DNA from: Gillisia sp. | Lineage (GTDB): Bacteria > Bacteroidota > Bacteroidia > Flavobacteriales > Flavobacteriaceae | Assembly (NCBI GenBank): GCA_024635655.1 | Contig: JAGXIL010000024.1 | Coordinates: 124,001 to 188,000, forward strand | Length of the DNA stretch: 64,000 bases | Reading direction: 5' to 3' | Shown here: piece after piece, positions 17,979 to 25,723 of the stretch | How positions within the stretch are numbered: the first letter of the stretch is position 1 | How the letters are laid out: the number at the start of each line of letters is the position of its first letter | Notes under the pieces: model-generated | Database searches by the model: none | What the model was told of the DNA's origin: nothing | What the model saw: only the letters and a program-made list of their open reading frames with translations | Translations under genes and position numbers: made by a program

Positions 17979-18321
17979 AAATTGAAGAAAATAGATCACT
18001 TTGCAGATCTCGGAGGGTCACTGATGGCTCAGGTTTGCAAAGTTGTCTATTATATATACAAATATATTCTAAAGTTGTTAATGATCAAAACGGAATGGAC
18101 ACATAACCCTGGCAGGCGATTGTTGCATAACCCTTTTAACCTGGGGACTACGAATACGATCACCTGGATTTAGAAATATTAATATTATGGGTTCAGGATG
18201 CAGACTGTTAATTTACCAATTGCAGATGGAAAAATTGTGTAAAATAGGTACTATAAATTAGCTGCAATAGAAAAATCTTAGCGATTGGTCAACCGGGGGG
18301 ATGACCAATTTGCCGAGGAGG
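17979..18321 (+). other. Untranslated stretch between lipoprotein C and its terminator, possible long 3' tail
   Basis: No convincing gene. The 63-residue ORF at 17982 starts with TTG, has no recognisable features and is treated as chance. A hairpin ATTGGTCA / TGACCAAT (18284-18291 / 18302-18309) with a GGGGGG loop precedes the terminator at 18322. This could be a long 3' UTR or encode a small RNA ending at that terminator. Confidence 0.3.
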
Positions 18322-18350
18322 CTGTCCGGAGAAATCCGGGCAGTTTTTTT
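18322..18350 (+). terminator. Intrinsic terminator, nine-base stem with GAAA loop
   Basis: CTGTCCGGA-GAAA-TCCGGGCAG followed by TTTTTTT. The stem sequence resembles the terminator after lipoprotein A (TGTCCGG / CCGGGCA). The remaining roughly 350 bases up to the astacin gene are AT-rich and show nothing except the leader hairpin listed separately. Confidence 0.85.
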
Positions 18351-18648
18351 ATTTAAACGTTAATGATATGTTAATATTTTATCAATTTATTTATGTGAGT
18401 TGAGCTTCCAAATGTGAAAAGTTAAAATTTTAATTCCTTTTCCTCTTATGAGGATTAAGTTTTTGAATAAAGGTTTTCATTTTTAAATAACACATAGTTA
18501 TACATAAAATTTTGTCTTTTATGTTATAAAGGATAAGAGATAACTCCTGAAGATTCTTGTGATGCTTCTTTGAAATAAAGATCGGGTTGTTAATTTTTTT
18601 TGGAATGGACTTTGAATTACTTCAAATCGTTTAACTAAATTTTAACCT

Positions 18649-18675
18649 GGAACAGAAAGAAAAATAAACTGTTCC
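18649..18675 (+). promoter_or_regulatory. Leader hairpin GGAACAG / CTGTTCC upstream of astacin A
   Basis: A 7-base perfect inverted repeat with a 13-base A-rich loop, ending 21 bases before the start codon. The same element, preceded by CCTG, recurs upstream of the paralogue at 23086 in otherwise different sequence, suggesting a shared regulatory site or RNA structure. Confidence 0.5.
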
Positions 18676-18696
18676 TTAAAAATCTCACCCTAACTA

Positions 18697-19716
18697 ATGA
18701 GAAGAATCGCATTATTTTGTTTTCTACCGACATTAGCTCTTGTGTCTTGTAGTAAAGATCTAACCCCTGATCAGGAAGAGCAATTAATCACCAATGAAAC
18801 ACAGGCAAACGTTGAGGTAGCTTACCCGGGAGAAACAGGGAAAGTTTCCGAATATTATTATGCTGGCCAACAAATTTCAGTCGAGGAAATTAACGGAGAT
18901 TATATTTATGAGGGCGATATCATGCTACCACCCGACATGCTTTCTTTGGATCCCGTGAAACTTGTATACGAGCAAGGAGAAACCCCCTCTAATAAAAGCG
19001 TAGGAAGAACTTCTGGCAGATGGCCAAATAATACCGTTTATTATAGTATTGACAGCAACCTTGCTTCCAAAGAACGTGTTACAGATGCTATTAAGCACTG
19101 GGAAGCCAATACCAGTCTTAATTTTGTTCAAAGAAGCTCACAGTCCAACTATATCTATTTTACTTCAGGATCAGGCTGTTCTTCCTATATAGGAATGATT
19201 GGAGGTAAGCAGAACATTACTCTTGCTACCAATTGTACAACAGGAAGTACCATCCATGAAATTGGCCATGCCGTTGGTCTATGGCATGAGCAATCCCGCG
19301 CCGATAGGGATAATCATATAAAGATCAATTATGAAAATATTCAAACTGGTATGGAGCATAACTTTAAAACCTATAAGGAAAGCGGTTATGATGGTAAAGA
19401 ATTCACCAGTTATTTAGATTTCGGTTCTATAATGATGTATGGTCCCTATACTTTTTCAAAAAATGGTAACGCAACCATAGTAAAGGCGAATGGGAGTAAC
19501 TATTCCGTTCAGCGCACATCGCTTTCTACAGGGGATACACAAGGTATAAATAGTATGTATCCCAGTGATACAACCACAAGCCCTACATATATCAATGGAG
19601 AGTATTATACTCTTTATGGACTTACCGTTCTTAGATACTATGACAACTGGTATTACAGCGGACCTTATGGAATGAAACAAGTTGTTCTCCAAGGAACGGT
19701 GTGGTATTACGCATAA
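18697..19716 (+). CDS. Astacin-like (M12A) metalloprotease lipoprotein, copy A
   Basis: 339 residues. The lipoprotein signal peptide ends in LVSC followed by SKD, indicating a membrane-anchored, probably surface-exposed protein. A propeptide-like region (about 25-105) precedes the catalytic domain with the complete astacin zinc signature HEIGHAVGLWHEQSRADRD (near residue 186) and the Met-turn SIMMYGPYTF. It should hydrolyse peptide bonds in extracellular proteins, as flavastacin-type enzymes do. A C-terminal tail of about 40 residues, rich in Tyr and Trp (YYTLYGLTVLRYYDNWYY), is shared with copy B. Standalone, with a clean terminator. It is the first gene of a duplicated block (see findings). 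Confidence 0.92.
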   Translation: MRRIALFCFLPTLALVSCSKDLTPDQEEQLITNETQANVEVAYPGETGKVSEYYYAGQQISVEEINGDYIYEGDIMLPPDMLSLDPVKLVYEQGETPSNKSVGRTSGRWPNNTVYYSIDSNLASKERVTDAIKHWEANTSLNFVQRSSQSNYIYFTSGSGCSSYIGMIGGKQNITLATNCTTGSTIHEIGHAVGLWHEQSRADRDNHIKINYENIQTGMEHNFKTYKESGYDGKEFTSYLDFGSIMMYGPYTFSKNGNATIVKANGSNYSVQRTSLSTGDTQGINSMYPSDTTTSPTYINGEYYTLYGLTVLRYYDNWYYSGPYGMKQVVLQGTVWYYA

Positions 19717-19742
19717 TCGCCTTTTATAGTAAAATAATAGTT

Positions 19743-19771
19743 AAGGTCCAGCTTAAGAGCTGGACCTTTTT
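19743..19771 (+). terminator. Intrinsic terminator after astacin A
   Basis: Perfect 11-base stem AAGGTCCAGCT / AGCTGGACCTT, loop TAAG, followed by T residues. The rest of the gap to 20067 shows no gene. Confidence 0.92.
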
Positions 19772-20067
19772 CATTTTAAAAGAGAAGGACACGGTGAGTT
19801 GTTGTGGAATGGGTGGGGGAAATCGGAATAATAAATCACACTTACTGTGAAATATTTCTACACAATTTATTTTATAATTTTTATTATAAATTTATGGTAA
19901 ATAAATTTTTTAAATAAGTTGAATTTTGGACATAAATAGGTGCTTTCCCCCAATGTTATAGTTGTTCTGGACCAGACGATAATTGTAATACCACATTTCC
20001 CGCAGCAATTTTTTTTAGCCTCTGGGTTTTTTAGATGTATTTTGGGTAAAGGAAATTTAATCTAATT

Positions 20068-20652
20068 CTACAGTCTTGGAATTCTTTCCAGTGCAAACCT
20101 TTCCAGATCCTTAAAGAATATTTTGAACTCATTTTCAAATTCAGGATAAAACATTTTTAGCTCGTGAACAGCAAGATCCATTTTCGACTTGTTCCCCGTT
20201 CGTTGATCCATTTGCATTAGAATTTTACCAATGCCTTCTATAGTTGCATAATCCAATAACCAATTATCGCGGATCATATAGGGTAGAAACTGCTGTACCT
20301 TCAAAGGAAGTACTTTATAATTTTTATTCAGCGAATTATAGAAGTTTTGCACATATTGATCTAAAGGAATGGCAGAATAATCTTTCCAGTTGGCTGCAAG
20401 ATAATGGTCATATAATATATCAACAATAACAGTGCTGTAATGGCTGTAGACGGGAAAAAGACGACGCACACTTTTTCTCACTACGGAGTGCGTATCTGTA
20501 AAAGTATCTATAGCACGATGCAGAATGATACCTTCTTGTATTTTAGGAGGAAAGGAAAGATATTTTTTTCCTTTGACAGAATCGGCAATGAAATTTCCTA
20601 TTTGTAATTCTTCATCATCACCGGAAAGATAGATATGGGCTAAAAAATTCAT
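20068..20652 (-). CDS. acpH: Acyl carrier protein phosphodiesterase (AcpH/DUF479 family)
   Basis: 194 residues, matching the usual length of the AcpH family. The start MNFLAHIYLSGDDEELQIGNF and the conserved block GIILHRAIDTFTDTH are characteristic; the His/Asp residues of this HD-like fold are present. The enzyme removes the 4'-phosphopantetheine group from holo-ACP, acting in the cytoplasm on lipid metabolism. It stands alone on the minus strand between astacin A and glmM. No matching remnant is seen at the equivalent place in the second copy of the duplicated block. Confidence 0.88.
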   Translation of the reverse strand: MNFLAHIYLSGDDEELQIGNFIADSVKGKKYLSFPPKIQEGIILHRAIDTFTDTHSVVRKSVRRLFPVYSHYSTVIVDILYDHYLAANWKDYSAIPLDQYVQNFYNSLNKNYKVLPLKVQQFLPYMIRDNWLLDYATIEGIGKILMQMDQRTGNKSKMDLAVHELKMFYPEFENEFKIFFKDLERFALERIPRL

Positions 20653-20703
20653 TTTCCCAAGTTACTAATTATAAGGGACCATCACTTTTATTTCCTATAA
20701 ATT

Positions 20704-20735
20704 TTGGTAGGCTGTTGCATAGGCTTGTATATTTG
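20704..20735 (+). promoter_or_regulatory. Consensus promoter upstream of glmM
   Basis: TTG (20704-20706), 21 bases, TATATTTG (20728-20735): a full match to TTG-N17-23-TAnnTTTG. It implies a 5' leader of about 120 bases before the ATG at 20863. Confidence 0.7.
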
Positions 20736-20804
20736 TATTTTTTATGATGAATATAATAGATTTTATAGTGATTATTAAAACGAGCAACCATAAAAAATCA
20801 GCAA

Positions 20805-20825
20805 CCTCCTTTGTCTATTAGGAGG
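20805..20825 (+). promoter_or_regulatory. Leader hairpin CCTCCT-N9-AGGAGG in the glmM 5' region
   Basis: A 6-base inverted repeat pairs an AGGAGG sequence, which looks like a strong Shine-Dalgarno site, with CCTCCT. Directly after it, at 20826, begins a 28-codon ORF (starting MNIKKFIHNKIIHEF) that runs out of frame across the glmM start and ends at 20912. It may be a regulated leader; no known riboswitch or ribozyme was recognised. Confidence 0.4.
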
Positions 20826-20862
20826 ATGAACATTAAAAAATTTATACATAATAAAATAATAC

Positions 20863-22248
20863 ATGAGTTTAATAAAATCTATTTCAGGAATACGTGGAAC
20901 AATAGGAGGTAAGCCCGGAGATAACCTTACACCTATAGATACCGTTAAATTTGCAGCAGCTTATGGCACCTGGTTAAAAAATGAATATCCCGGTAAAAAT
21001 TTGAAGGTGGTGATAGGAAGGGATGCAAGAATTTCCGGAGCAATGGTTCAAAATTTAGTAATGAACACGCTTATAGGCATGGGAATAGACATTGTAGATG
21101 TAGGTCTCTCTACCACCCCCACCGTTGAGGTTGCTGTTACAATGGAAAATGCAGATGGAGGAATTGTTATTACCGCAAGTCATAACCCTAAACAGTGGAA
21201 TGCTTTGAAGTTACTTAACCATAAAGGAGAGTTCCTAAACGGGGAAGAAGGAGAGAAAATATTAAAAAGTGCAGATAAGGAAAATTTCCAATTTTCTGAT
21301 GTGGATGATCTTGGAAGAATTACCATCGTGGAAGATTATATTGAACTGCATATAGAGGAAGTACTGAAACTTCGGCTTGTAGATCTAAATTTGGTTGCCA
21401 AATCTAAGTTTAAGGTGGTGGTAGATGCAGTAAATTCAACAGGTGGATTGGCAATTCCTGCGTTACTGGAAAGAATGGGCGTGGAGGTTGTGAAATTGCA
21501 TTGTGACCCAAATGGACATTTCCCTCATAATCCGGAGCCTTTAAAAGAACATTTGGGAGATATTATGGAATTGGTGGTCAAGGAAAAAGCCCACTTGGGA
21601 ATTGTTGTAGACCCAGATGTAGATCGCTTGGCAATAATAGACGAAAAAGGTCAAATGTTTGGTGAAGAATACACATTAGTGGCATGTGCAGATTTTGTTC
21701 TTGGTAAGACTCCGGGATCAACAGTGAGCAATCTTTCCTCCTCCAGGGCCTTAAAAGATCTTACTAATGGTTATGGCCAACAATACTACGCTAGTGCGGT
21801 AGGGGAAGTCAATGTTGTACAGCTTATGAAAGATCGTGATGCGATAATAGGGGGAGAAGGTAATGGTGGAATTATATATCCTGAAGCACATTATGGCAGG
21901 GACAGCCTTGTAGGTGTAGCCTTATTTCTCACCTACCTCGCAGAGCGCAAAGAACCAGTTTCAGTTCTTAAAGAAGGTTACCCGACATATTTTATGAGTA
22001 AAAATAAAATTGAACTTACTGCAAATCTTGATGTAGATGCTATTTTAACAGAAGTGCAGGAAAATTATAAAGCAGAAGAAACCTCCACAATAGACGGGGT
22101 AAAAATAGATTTTCCTGAAAATTGGGTTCATCTTAGAAAATCCAATACTGAACCCATTATACGCATCTACACGGAAGCTAAAACTCAGGTCAAAGCTGAT
22201 GAGCTGGCCCAAAATATGATTTTCGAGATTCAGAAAATTATAACCTAG
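20863..22248 (+). CDS. glmM: Phosphoglucosamine mutase / phosphohexomutase
   Basis: 461 residues, full length. Interconverts glucosamine 6-phosphate and 1-phosphate for UDP-GlcNAc, feeding peptidoglycan and the downstream polysaccharide locus. The phosphoserine loop TASHNPKQWNALK is near residue 104, the metal site is DPDVDRLAIID, the sugar-specificity loop GEGNGGIIYPE, and the phosphate-binding loop RKSNTEPIIRIY. It could also act on mannose or glucose phosphates, as related Bacteroidota mutases do. A second, 5'-truncated copy lies at 24290-24768. This intact copy is followed not by an intact acyltransferase but by a decayed one, so it belongs to a duplicated segment. Confidence 0.92.
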   Translation: MSLIKSISGIRGTIGGKPGDNLTPIDTVKFAAAYGTWLKNEYPGKNLKVVIGRDARISGAMVQNLVMNTLIGMGIDIVDVGLSTTPTVEVAVTMENADGGIVITASHNPKQWNALKLLNHKGEFLNGEEGEKILKSADKENFQFSDVDDLGRITIVEDYIELHIEEVLKLRLVDLNLVAKSKFKVVVDAVNSTGGLAIPALLERMGVEVVKLHCDPNGHFPHNPEPLKEHLGDIMELVVKEKAHLGIVVDPDVDRLAIIDEKGQMFGEEYTLVACADFVLGKTPGSTVSNLSSSRALKDLTNGYGQQYYASAVGEVNVVQLMKDRDAIIGGEGNGGIIYPEAHYGRDSLVGVALFLTYLAERKEPVSVLKEGYPTYFMSKNKIELTANLDVDAILTEVQENYKAEETSTIDGVKIDFPENWVHLRKSNTEPIIRIYTEAKTQVKADELAQNMIFEIQKIIT

Positions 22249-22361
22249 TTAATCAAATTCGTTTTCTGTGCTATTTAAATTTTAAGATATTTCAAAAGAT
22301 AACTCATTAAAAGTACCTACTTAGAGAAATTAAAGTAAGACCTAATTTTTTATATGACAAT

Positions 22362-22382
22362 GCCCCAAAAAGTTTTTGGGGC
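22362..22382. terminator. Perfect palindrome GCCCCAAAAA-G-TTTTTGGGGC
   Basis: A 10-base perfect inverted repeat around one base, 113 bases after the glmM stop. No long T-run follows on the plus strand. It could terminate glmM or the remnant acyltransferase reading toward it. Confidence 0.45.
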
Positions 22383-22384
22383 TC

Positions 22385-22700
22385 TTCGATAATAACAACG
22401 TGCAGAAAAACCAATAGTTCTATCTAAATCTTTGGTTTAATTATTAGATCCGGTAAAACCGGAACACTGTTTTCCAAAAAATCCCACCAGTATTTAGTGC
22501 AGTTTGTTTTAGATAGATTTGCCAGCGTTCCATATATAAACATAAATTCCACTTTCGTCCTTTTTCGCAATAAGTCTGATGGTCGCTTCATGGTGGAAAA
22601 TAGGTTTTACGCTTATACCCCACTCTACTTTCTCATGTAAATTTTTCAAATGTGGATTCGTTTTTTTGAATTTTTTAAAACCACCACTATTATTTTAAAA
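22385..22700 (-). pseudogene. Decayed LpxL-type acyltransferase fragment
   Basis: Minus-strand translations in shifting frames align with the middle of the intact acyltransferase at 24765. GGFKKFKKTNPHLKNL matches GGFGIYKKVKNPYFDKL; HEAT matches the VEAT of IPTVEAT; IYGTLANLS with KYWWDFLENSVPV matches VYGMVADQS with RFWMDFMNIKVPV; FTGSNN, a stop, then TKDLD matches FTGSEKLAKDLD. At least two frame changes and a stop interrupt it. It covers roughly residues 135-240 of the intact protein; the ends are gone. It lies convergent to glmM, as the intact gene does to the glmM fragment. Confidence 0.8.
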
Positions 22701-23006
22701 TGCCCTACTTTTATAAAGTTAAAAATAAGTTAATTTTAACATAATATGTTTTAAATATTTTTGTAAGTTAGTCGAATCTTAAGAAAGAAAAAGTAAACCA
22801 ATCTTCCCCCCGATGGTTTATTTCTTTGAAAATAAGGTAATATGCGAGGTTTTTGAATTTAATTATCATAATAATTAATAGTAATGATAATTATACATTT
22901 TAGTTGGCCTCTAATAATCTCTAAAAGCCTTTAATTATTTTAAAGGAATTTTATGTTAATATTTTATAACGAAACCAAAATTGATTAATCTATTTATTAA
23001 CCCCTG
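22701..23006. other. AT-rich intergenic region, no gene seen
   Basis: Very AT-rich sequence between the acyltransferase remnant and astacin B. TATTTTTG at 22756-22763 matches the -7 box but is 320 bases from the astacin start and has no -33 TTG. Nothing else could be supported. Confidence 0.4.
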
Positions 23007-23038
23007 GAACAGAATTTTAAAAGGAAAAAAATCTGTTC
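23007..23038 (+). promoter_or_regulatory. Leader hairpin GAACAG / CTGTTC upstream of astacin B
   Basis: A 6-base inverted repeat with a 20-base A-rich loop, preceded by CCCCTG. It corresponds to the GGAACAG/CTGTTCC hairpin upstream of astacin A, ending here 47 bases before the start. Conservation of both arms with divergent loops argues for function. Confidence 0.5.
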
Positions 23039-23053
23039 TTATTAAATTTTAAT

Positions 23054-23081
23054 CACCAAACCCCCAAACCCCAAACCCCCA
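23054..23081 (+). repeat. C-rich short tandem repeat in astacin B leader
   Basis: CCAAACCCCCAAACCCCAAACCCCCAAG: three near-copies of an AAACCCC(C) unit directly before the start codon. Absent from the astacin A leader. Confidence 0.6.
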
Positions 23082-23085
23082 AGTT

Positions 23086-24120
23086 ATGAGAAAAACACAC
23101 CTACTGTTTTTGCTACCGGCCCTGACTTTCCTATCCTGTAGTGAAGATGCAACAAACGAAGAATTAAAATTAGAAGTAGCGTTGATCAAAGGCACAGAAG
23201 AAATTTCTGCCAATGTAGAAGCCGCCTACCCACAAATGAGAGGTAACATTTCAGAAGTTTATTTTGCAGGACAAAAAATTGCTGTCGAAGAAATTAATGG
23301 TGATTTCATCTATGAAGGTGACATTCTATTTTCACCCGATATGCTTTCCGTCAACCCAGTGAAACTGGTATACGAACAGGGTGAAGTTCCGGATAATCAA
23401 AAAAGTGTGGGAAGAACATCTGCAAGATGGCCTGACAACACGGTTTACTATTCTATAGATAGTAATTTACCCGATAAAACCCGTGTTACTGATGCCATTA
23501 AACATTGGACAGCCAATACCTCGGTAAAATTTGTAGAACGCACCACCCAGTCCAATTACGTTTATTTCACCCCGGGAACTGGTTGTTCTTCTTATATTGG
23601 AATGATAGGAGGAAAGCAGAATATTAATCTAGCCACCAATTGTACCACTGGTAGTACGATACACGAAATAGGCCATGCGACAGGCCTTTGGCACGAACAA
23701 AGCCGTGTGGACAGAGATAGCCATATTAAAATTCAGTGGGATAACATCCAAACAGGATTGGAACATAATTTTAAAACTTATGAAGACATGGGATTTGATG
23801 GAGAGGAATTTACCTCACACCTGGATTTCATGTCAATTATGATGTATCCCCCTAATGCTTTTTCTAAAAACGGGGAACCCACTATTACCAAGGCAGATGG
23901 AAGTTCCTATTCTGTACAGAGAACTTCTTTATCCTCGGGCGATATGGAGGGCATCAATACGATGTACCCTTCATCTACTACCACAGTAGAGTATAAAAAT
24001 GGAGAATATTACACCATATTCGGTTTAACAGTTCTTCGGTTTTATGATTCCTGGTATTACAATGGTCCTTATGGTTGGAAAAAAGTGATACTAAAAAATG
24101 ATGTATGGTATTACGCTTAA
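23086..24120 (+). CDS. Astacin-like (M12A) metalloprotease lipoprotein, copy B
   Basis: 344 residues, homologous to copy A over its whole length. The lipobox is FLSC followed by SED. The zinc motif HEIGHATGLWHEQSRVDRD (near residue 192) and the Met-turn SIMMYPPNAF are complete, and the Tyr/Trp-rich C-terminal tail is present, so the enzyme should be active. The many substitutions relative to copy A are spread evenly, so this is not a very recent duplication. It sits upstream of a truncated glmM, as copy A sits upstream of the intact glmM. Expected to be a surface-attached endopeptidase. Confidence 0.92.
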   Translation: MRKTHLLFLLPALTFLSCSEDATNEELKLEVALIKGTEEISANVEAAYPQMRGNISEVYFAGQKIAVEEINGDFIYEGDILFSPDMLSVNPVKLVYEQGEVPDNQKSVGRTSARWPDNTVYYSIDSNLPDKTRVTDAIKHWTANTSVKFVERTTQSNYVYFTPGTGCSSYIGMIGGKQNINLATNCTTGSTIHEIGHATGLWHEQSRVDRDSHIKIQWDNIQTGLEHNFKTYEDMGFDGEEFTSHLDFMSIMMYPPNAFSKNGEPTITKADGSSYSVQRTSLSSGDMEGINTMYPSSTTTVEYKNGEYYTIFGLTVLRFYDSWYYNGPYGWKKVILKNDVWYYA

Positions 24121-24144
24121 AAAATTATAACAAAATTATTTTAG

Positions 24145-24175
24145 AACAGTCCGGAATTTTTCGGGCTGTTTTTTT
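24145..24175 (+). terminator. Intrinsic terminator after astacin B
   Basis: Stem AACAGTCCG / CGGGCTGTT with one G-T pair and an eight-base loop, followed by TTTTTTT. Confidence 0.85.
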
Positions 24176-24289
24176 ATTTTAGTATTGAATTTTTGAAACT
24201 TGGTCAAACTGGGGAAAGAATCTGGCATAAATATCATCTAATCTTATAACACCTTTTCGTCCTCCGGGTTCTATTGGATCTCACCAGTA

Positions 24290-24768
24290 TCCATTGCCTA
24301 CACTACTAGGCCGAGAGGGTAGGGGAGGTTAATGTTGTTCACCTAAAGAAAGATAATAATGCGGTAATTGGAGGTGAAGGAAACGGAGGGATTATATATC
24401 CTGAATCTCATTACGGTCGTGACAGCCTGGTAGGAGTTGCTCTTTTCTTAACTTATCTGGCAGGTAAAAGAAAGGCGGTTTCAGCATTAAGAGAGGAATA
24501 CCCTGCTTACTTTATGAGCAAAAACAAAATAGCGCTTACACCGGGGCTGGATGTTGACAATATCCTTCTTCAAGTACAGGAAAACCACAGGAAAGAAGAA
24601 ATATCGACTATTGATGGAGTTAAAATTGATTTTCCGGAAAATTGGGTTCATTTAAGAAAATCTAATACAGAACCCATTATACGAATTTACACTGAAGCTA
24701 AAAGCCAGGAAGAAGCAGACAATCTTGCTCATAAGATGATCCGGGAAATAAAGGAGATCATTGCCTAG
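24290..24768 (+). pseudogene. 5'-truncated glmM copy
   Basis: From about 24318 the frame reads VGEVNVVHLKKDNNAVIGGE and continues to the natural glmM C-terminus (RKSNTEPIIRIYTEAKSQEE), matching about the last 150 residues of the intact gene. The mutase active-site serine and metal-binding parts are missing, so it cannot be functional. DNA similarity to the intact copy can be traced back to about 24290, and a short trace (CTCCGGG) occurs near 24258, pointing to deletion of the 5' part. The ORF track shows only the last 84 residues. It differs from the intact copy at many positions. Its end overlaps the convergent acyltransferase stop by four bases. Confidence 0.88.
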
Positions 24769-25670
24769 TCTATAATCACACTGTGCCGGGGAAGGGGCTC
24801 ATTGCGGTGTTTCCATCGCTTATGGGTCCAGAGATAATATTCGGGGGCTTTTCTTATTTGTTTTTCAAGAAGTTGAAAAAAGGTTTTGGTAATGTGAAAA
24901 TCAGGTTCCTCTTTGGGATTTTCTGTTATAGTAATGAACGAGGCACGATAGTATCCGCGTTTGATTTTTTCCACGTTGAGATAAACCACTGCCATGTCCA
25001 GATCTTTAGCTAATTTTTCTGACCCGGTAAAAACAGGAACCTTTATATTCATAAAATCCATCCAAAACCGGGCTCTGTCAATTTTCGGAGATTGATCTGC
25101 TACCATTCCATAAACCCCCAAAATTTTATTAGCTTCATTTCTAGTAATGGTTCTTGTGGCTTCAACAGTGGGAATAAGGATTCCGTTATATCTGCCTCTT
25201 ATATCCCTTGCTAATTTGTCAAAGTATGGATTCTTTACTTTTTTGTAAATACCAAATCCACCGTAATCAATACCAAATAATTGTAAGGCGTTCATCCATT
25301 CATAACTGGCATAATGCCCGCACATAAGAATGATACTTTGATTTTCAGCCCTTATCCTAAGGATCTCCTCCTTATTAGTAAATTCAAAACGCTTTTTTAT
25401 TTCAGTATCTGAAATGGTAATACTTTTTACCATTTCTAAGAACATATCAACCATATGGCTGTAAAAGCATTTTCTGATTTTTTTCAATTCCCTGTTCGAT
25501 TTTTCAGGAAAAACAAGTTGAAGGTTTTCCATCACCGTCTTTTTTCTATACCCCAAAATATAATATACCAAAATAAAGATCAAGTCTGAAAAAAGGTAAA
25601 ACAGCCGGAAGGGGAGGTAGGAAATAAGGAGCAAAATGGGATAGACCAACCAGTAAACTAATCTTTGCAT
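24765..25670 (-). CDS. Lipid A biosynthesis (LpxL/HtrB-type) acyltransferase
   Basis: About 301 residues. An N-terminal membrane segment (VYPILLLISYLPFRLFYLFS) is followed by the catalytic H-x4-E motif in CGHYASYEW (near residue 119). Members transfer an acyl chain from acyl-ACP to lipid A or related lipids at the inner membrane. The ORF track begins at 25721, but the ATG at 25670 (MQRLVYWLVYP) is preferred: it matches the family's usual N-terminus, and a -7 promoter box lies at 25693-25686, between the two candidate starts. A decayed second copy is at 22385-22700. Convergent with, and slightly overlapping, the glmM fragment. Confidence 0.88.
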   Translation of the reverse strand: MQRLVYWLVYPILLLISYLPFRLFYLFSDLIFILVYYILGYRKKTVMENLQLVFPEKSNRELKKIRKCFYSHMVDMFLEMVKSITISDTEIKKRFEFTNKEEILRIRAENQSIILMCGHYASYEWMNALQLFGIDYGGFGIYKKVKNPYFDKLARDIRGRYNGILIPTVEATRTITRNEANKILGVYGMVADQSPKIDRARFWMDFMNIKVPVFTGSEKLAKDLDMAVVYLNVEKIKRGYYRASFITITENPKEEPDFHITKTFFQLLEKQIRKAPEYYLWTHKRWKHRNEPLPRHSVIID

Positions 25671-25685
25671 GGGGAAAACTTTAGG

Positions 25686-25704
25686 CAAATATATGGTATA
25701 TTTG
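25686..25704. promoter_or_regulatory. Symmetric divergent promoter, CAAATATA-TGG-TATATTTG
   Basis: A perfect 8-base inverted repeat in which each arm is a full TAnnTTTG -7 box, one pointing to the acyltransferase (minus) and one to the rhomboid gene (plus). The boxes lie 15 and 19 bases from the two preferred start codons. No clear -33 TTG is seen on either side, so an activator may be needed, or one dyad-binding protein could control both directions. Confidence 0.5.
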
Positions 25705-25723
25705 GCACTAAAGTTAAGCATCT

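Noticed and set aside
17982-18173. 63-residue ORF after lipoprotein C
   Set aside because: TTG start, no recognisable features, basic and irregular composition; more likely untranslated tail.
20826-20912. Leader ORF of glmM as an independent gene
   Set aside because: Only 28 codons, overlaps glmM out of frame, and the AGGAGG is too close to its ATG; kept only as a possible regulatory leader.
18697-24120. Insertion sequence as cause of the astacin/glmM duplication
   Set aside because: No transposase, terminal inverted repeats or target-site duplications were seen around either block.
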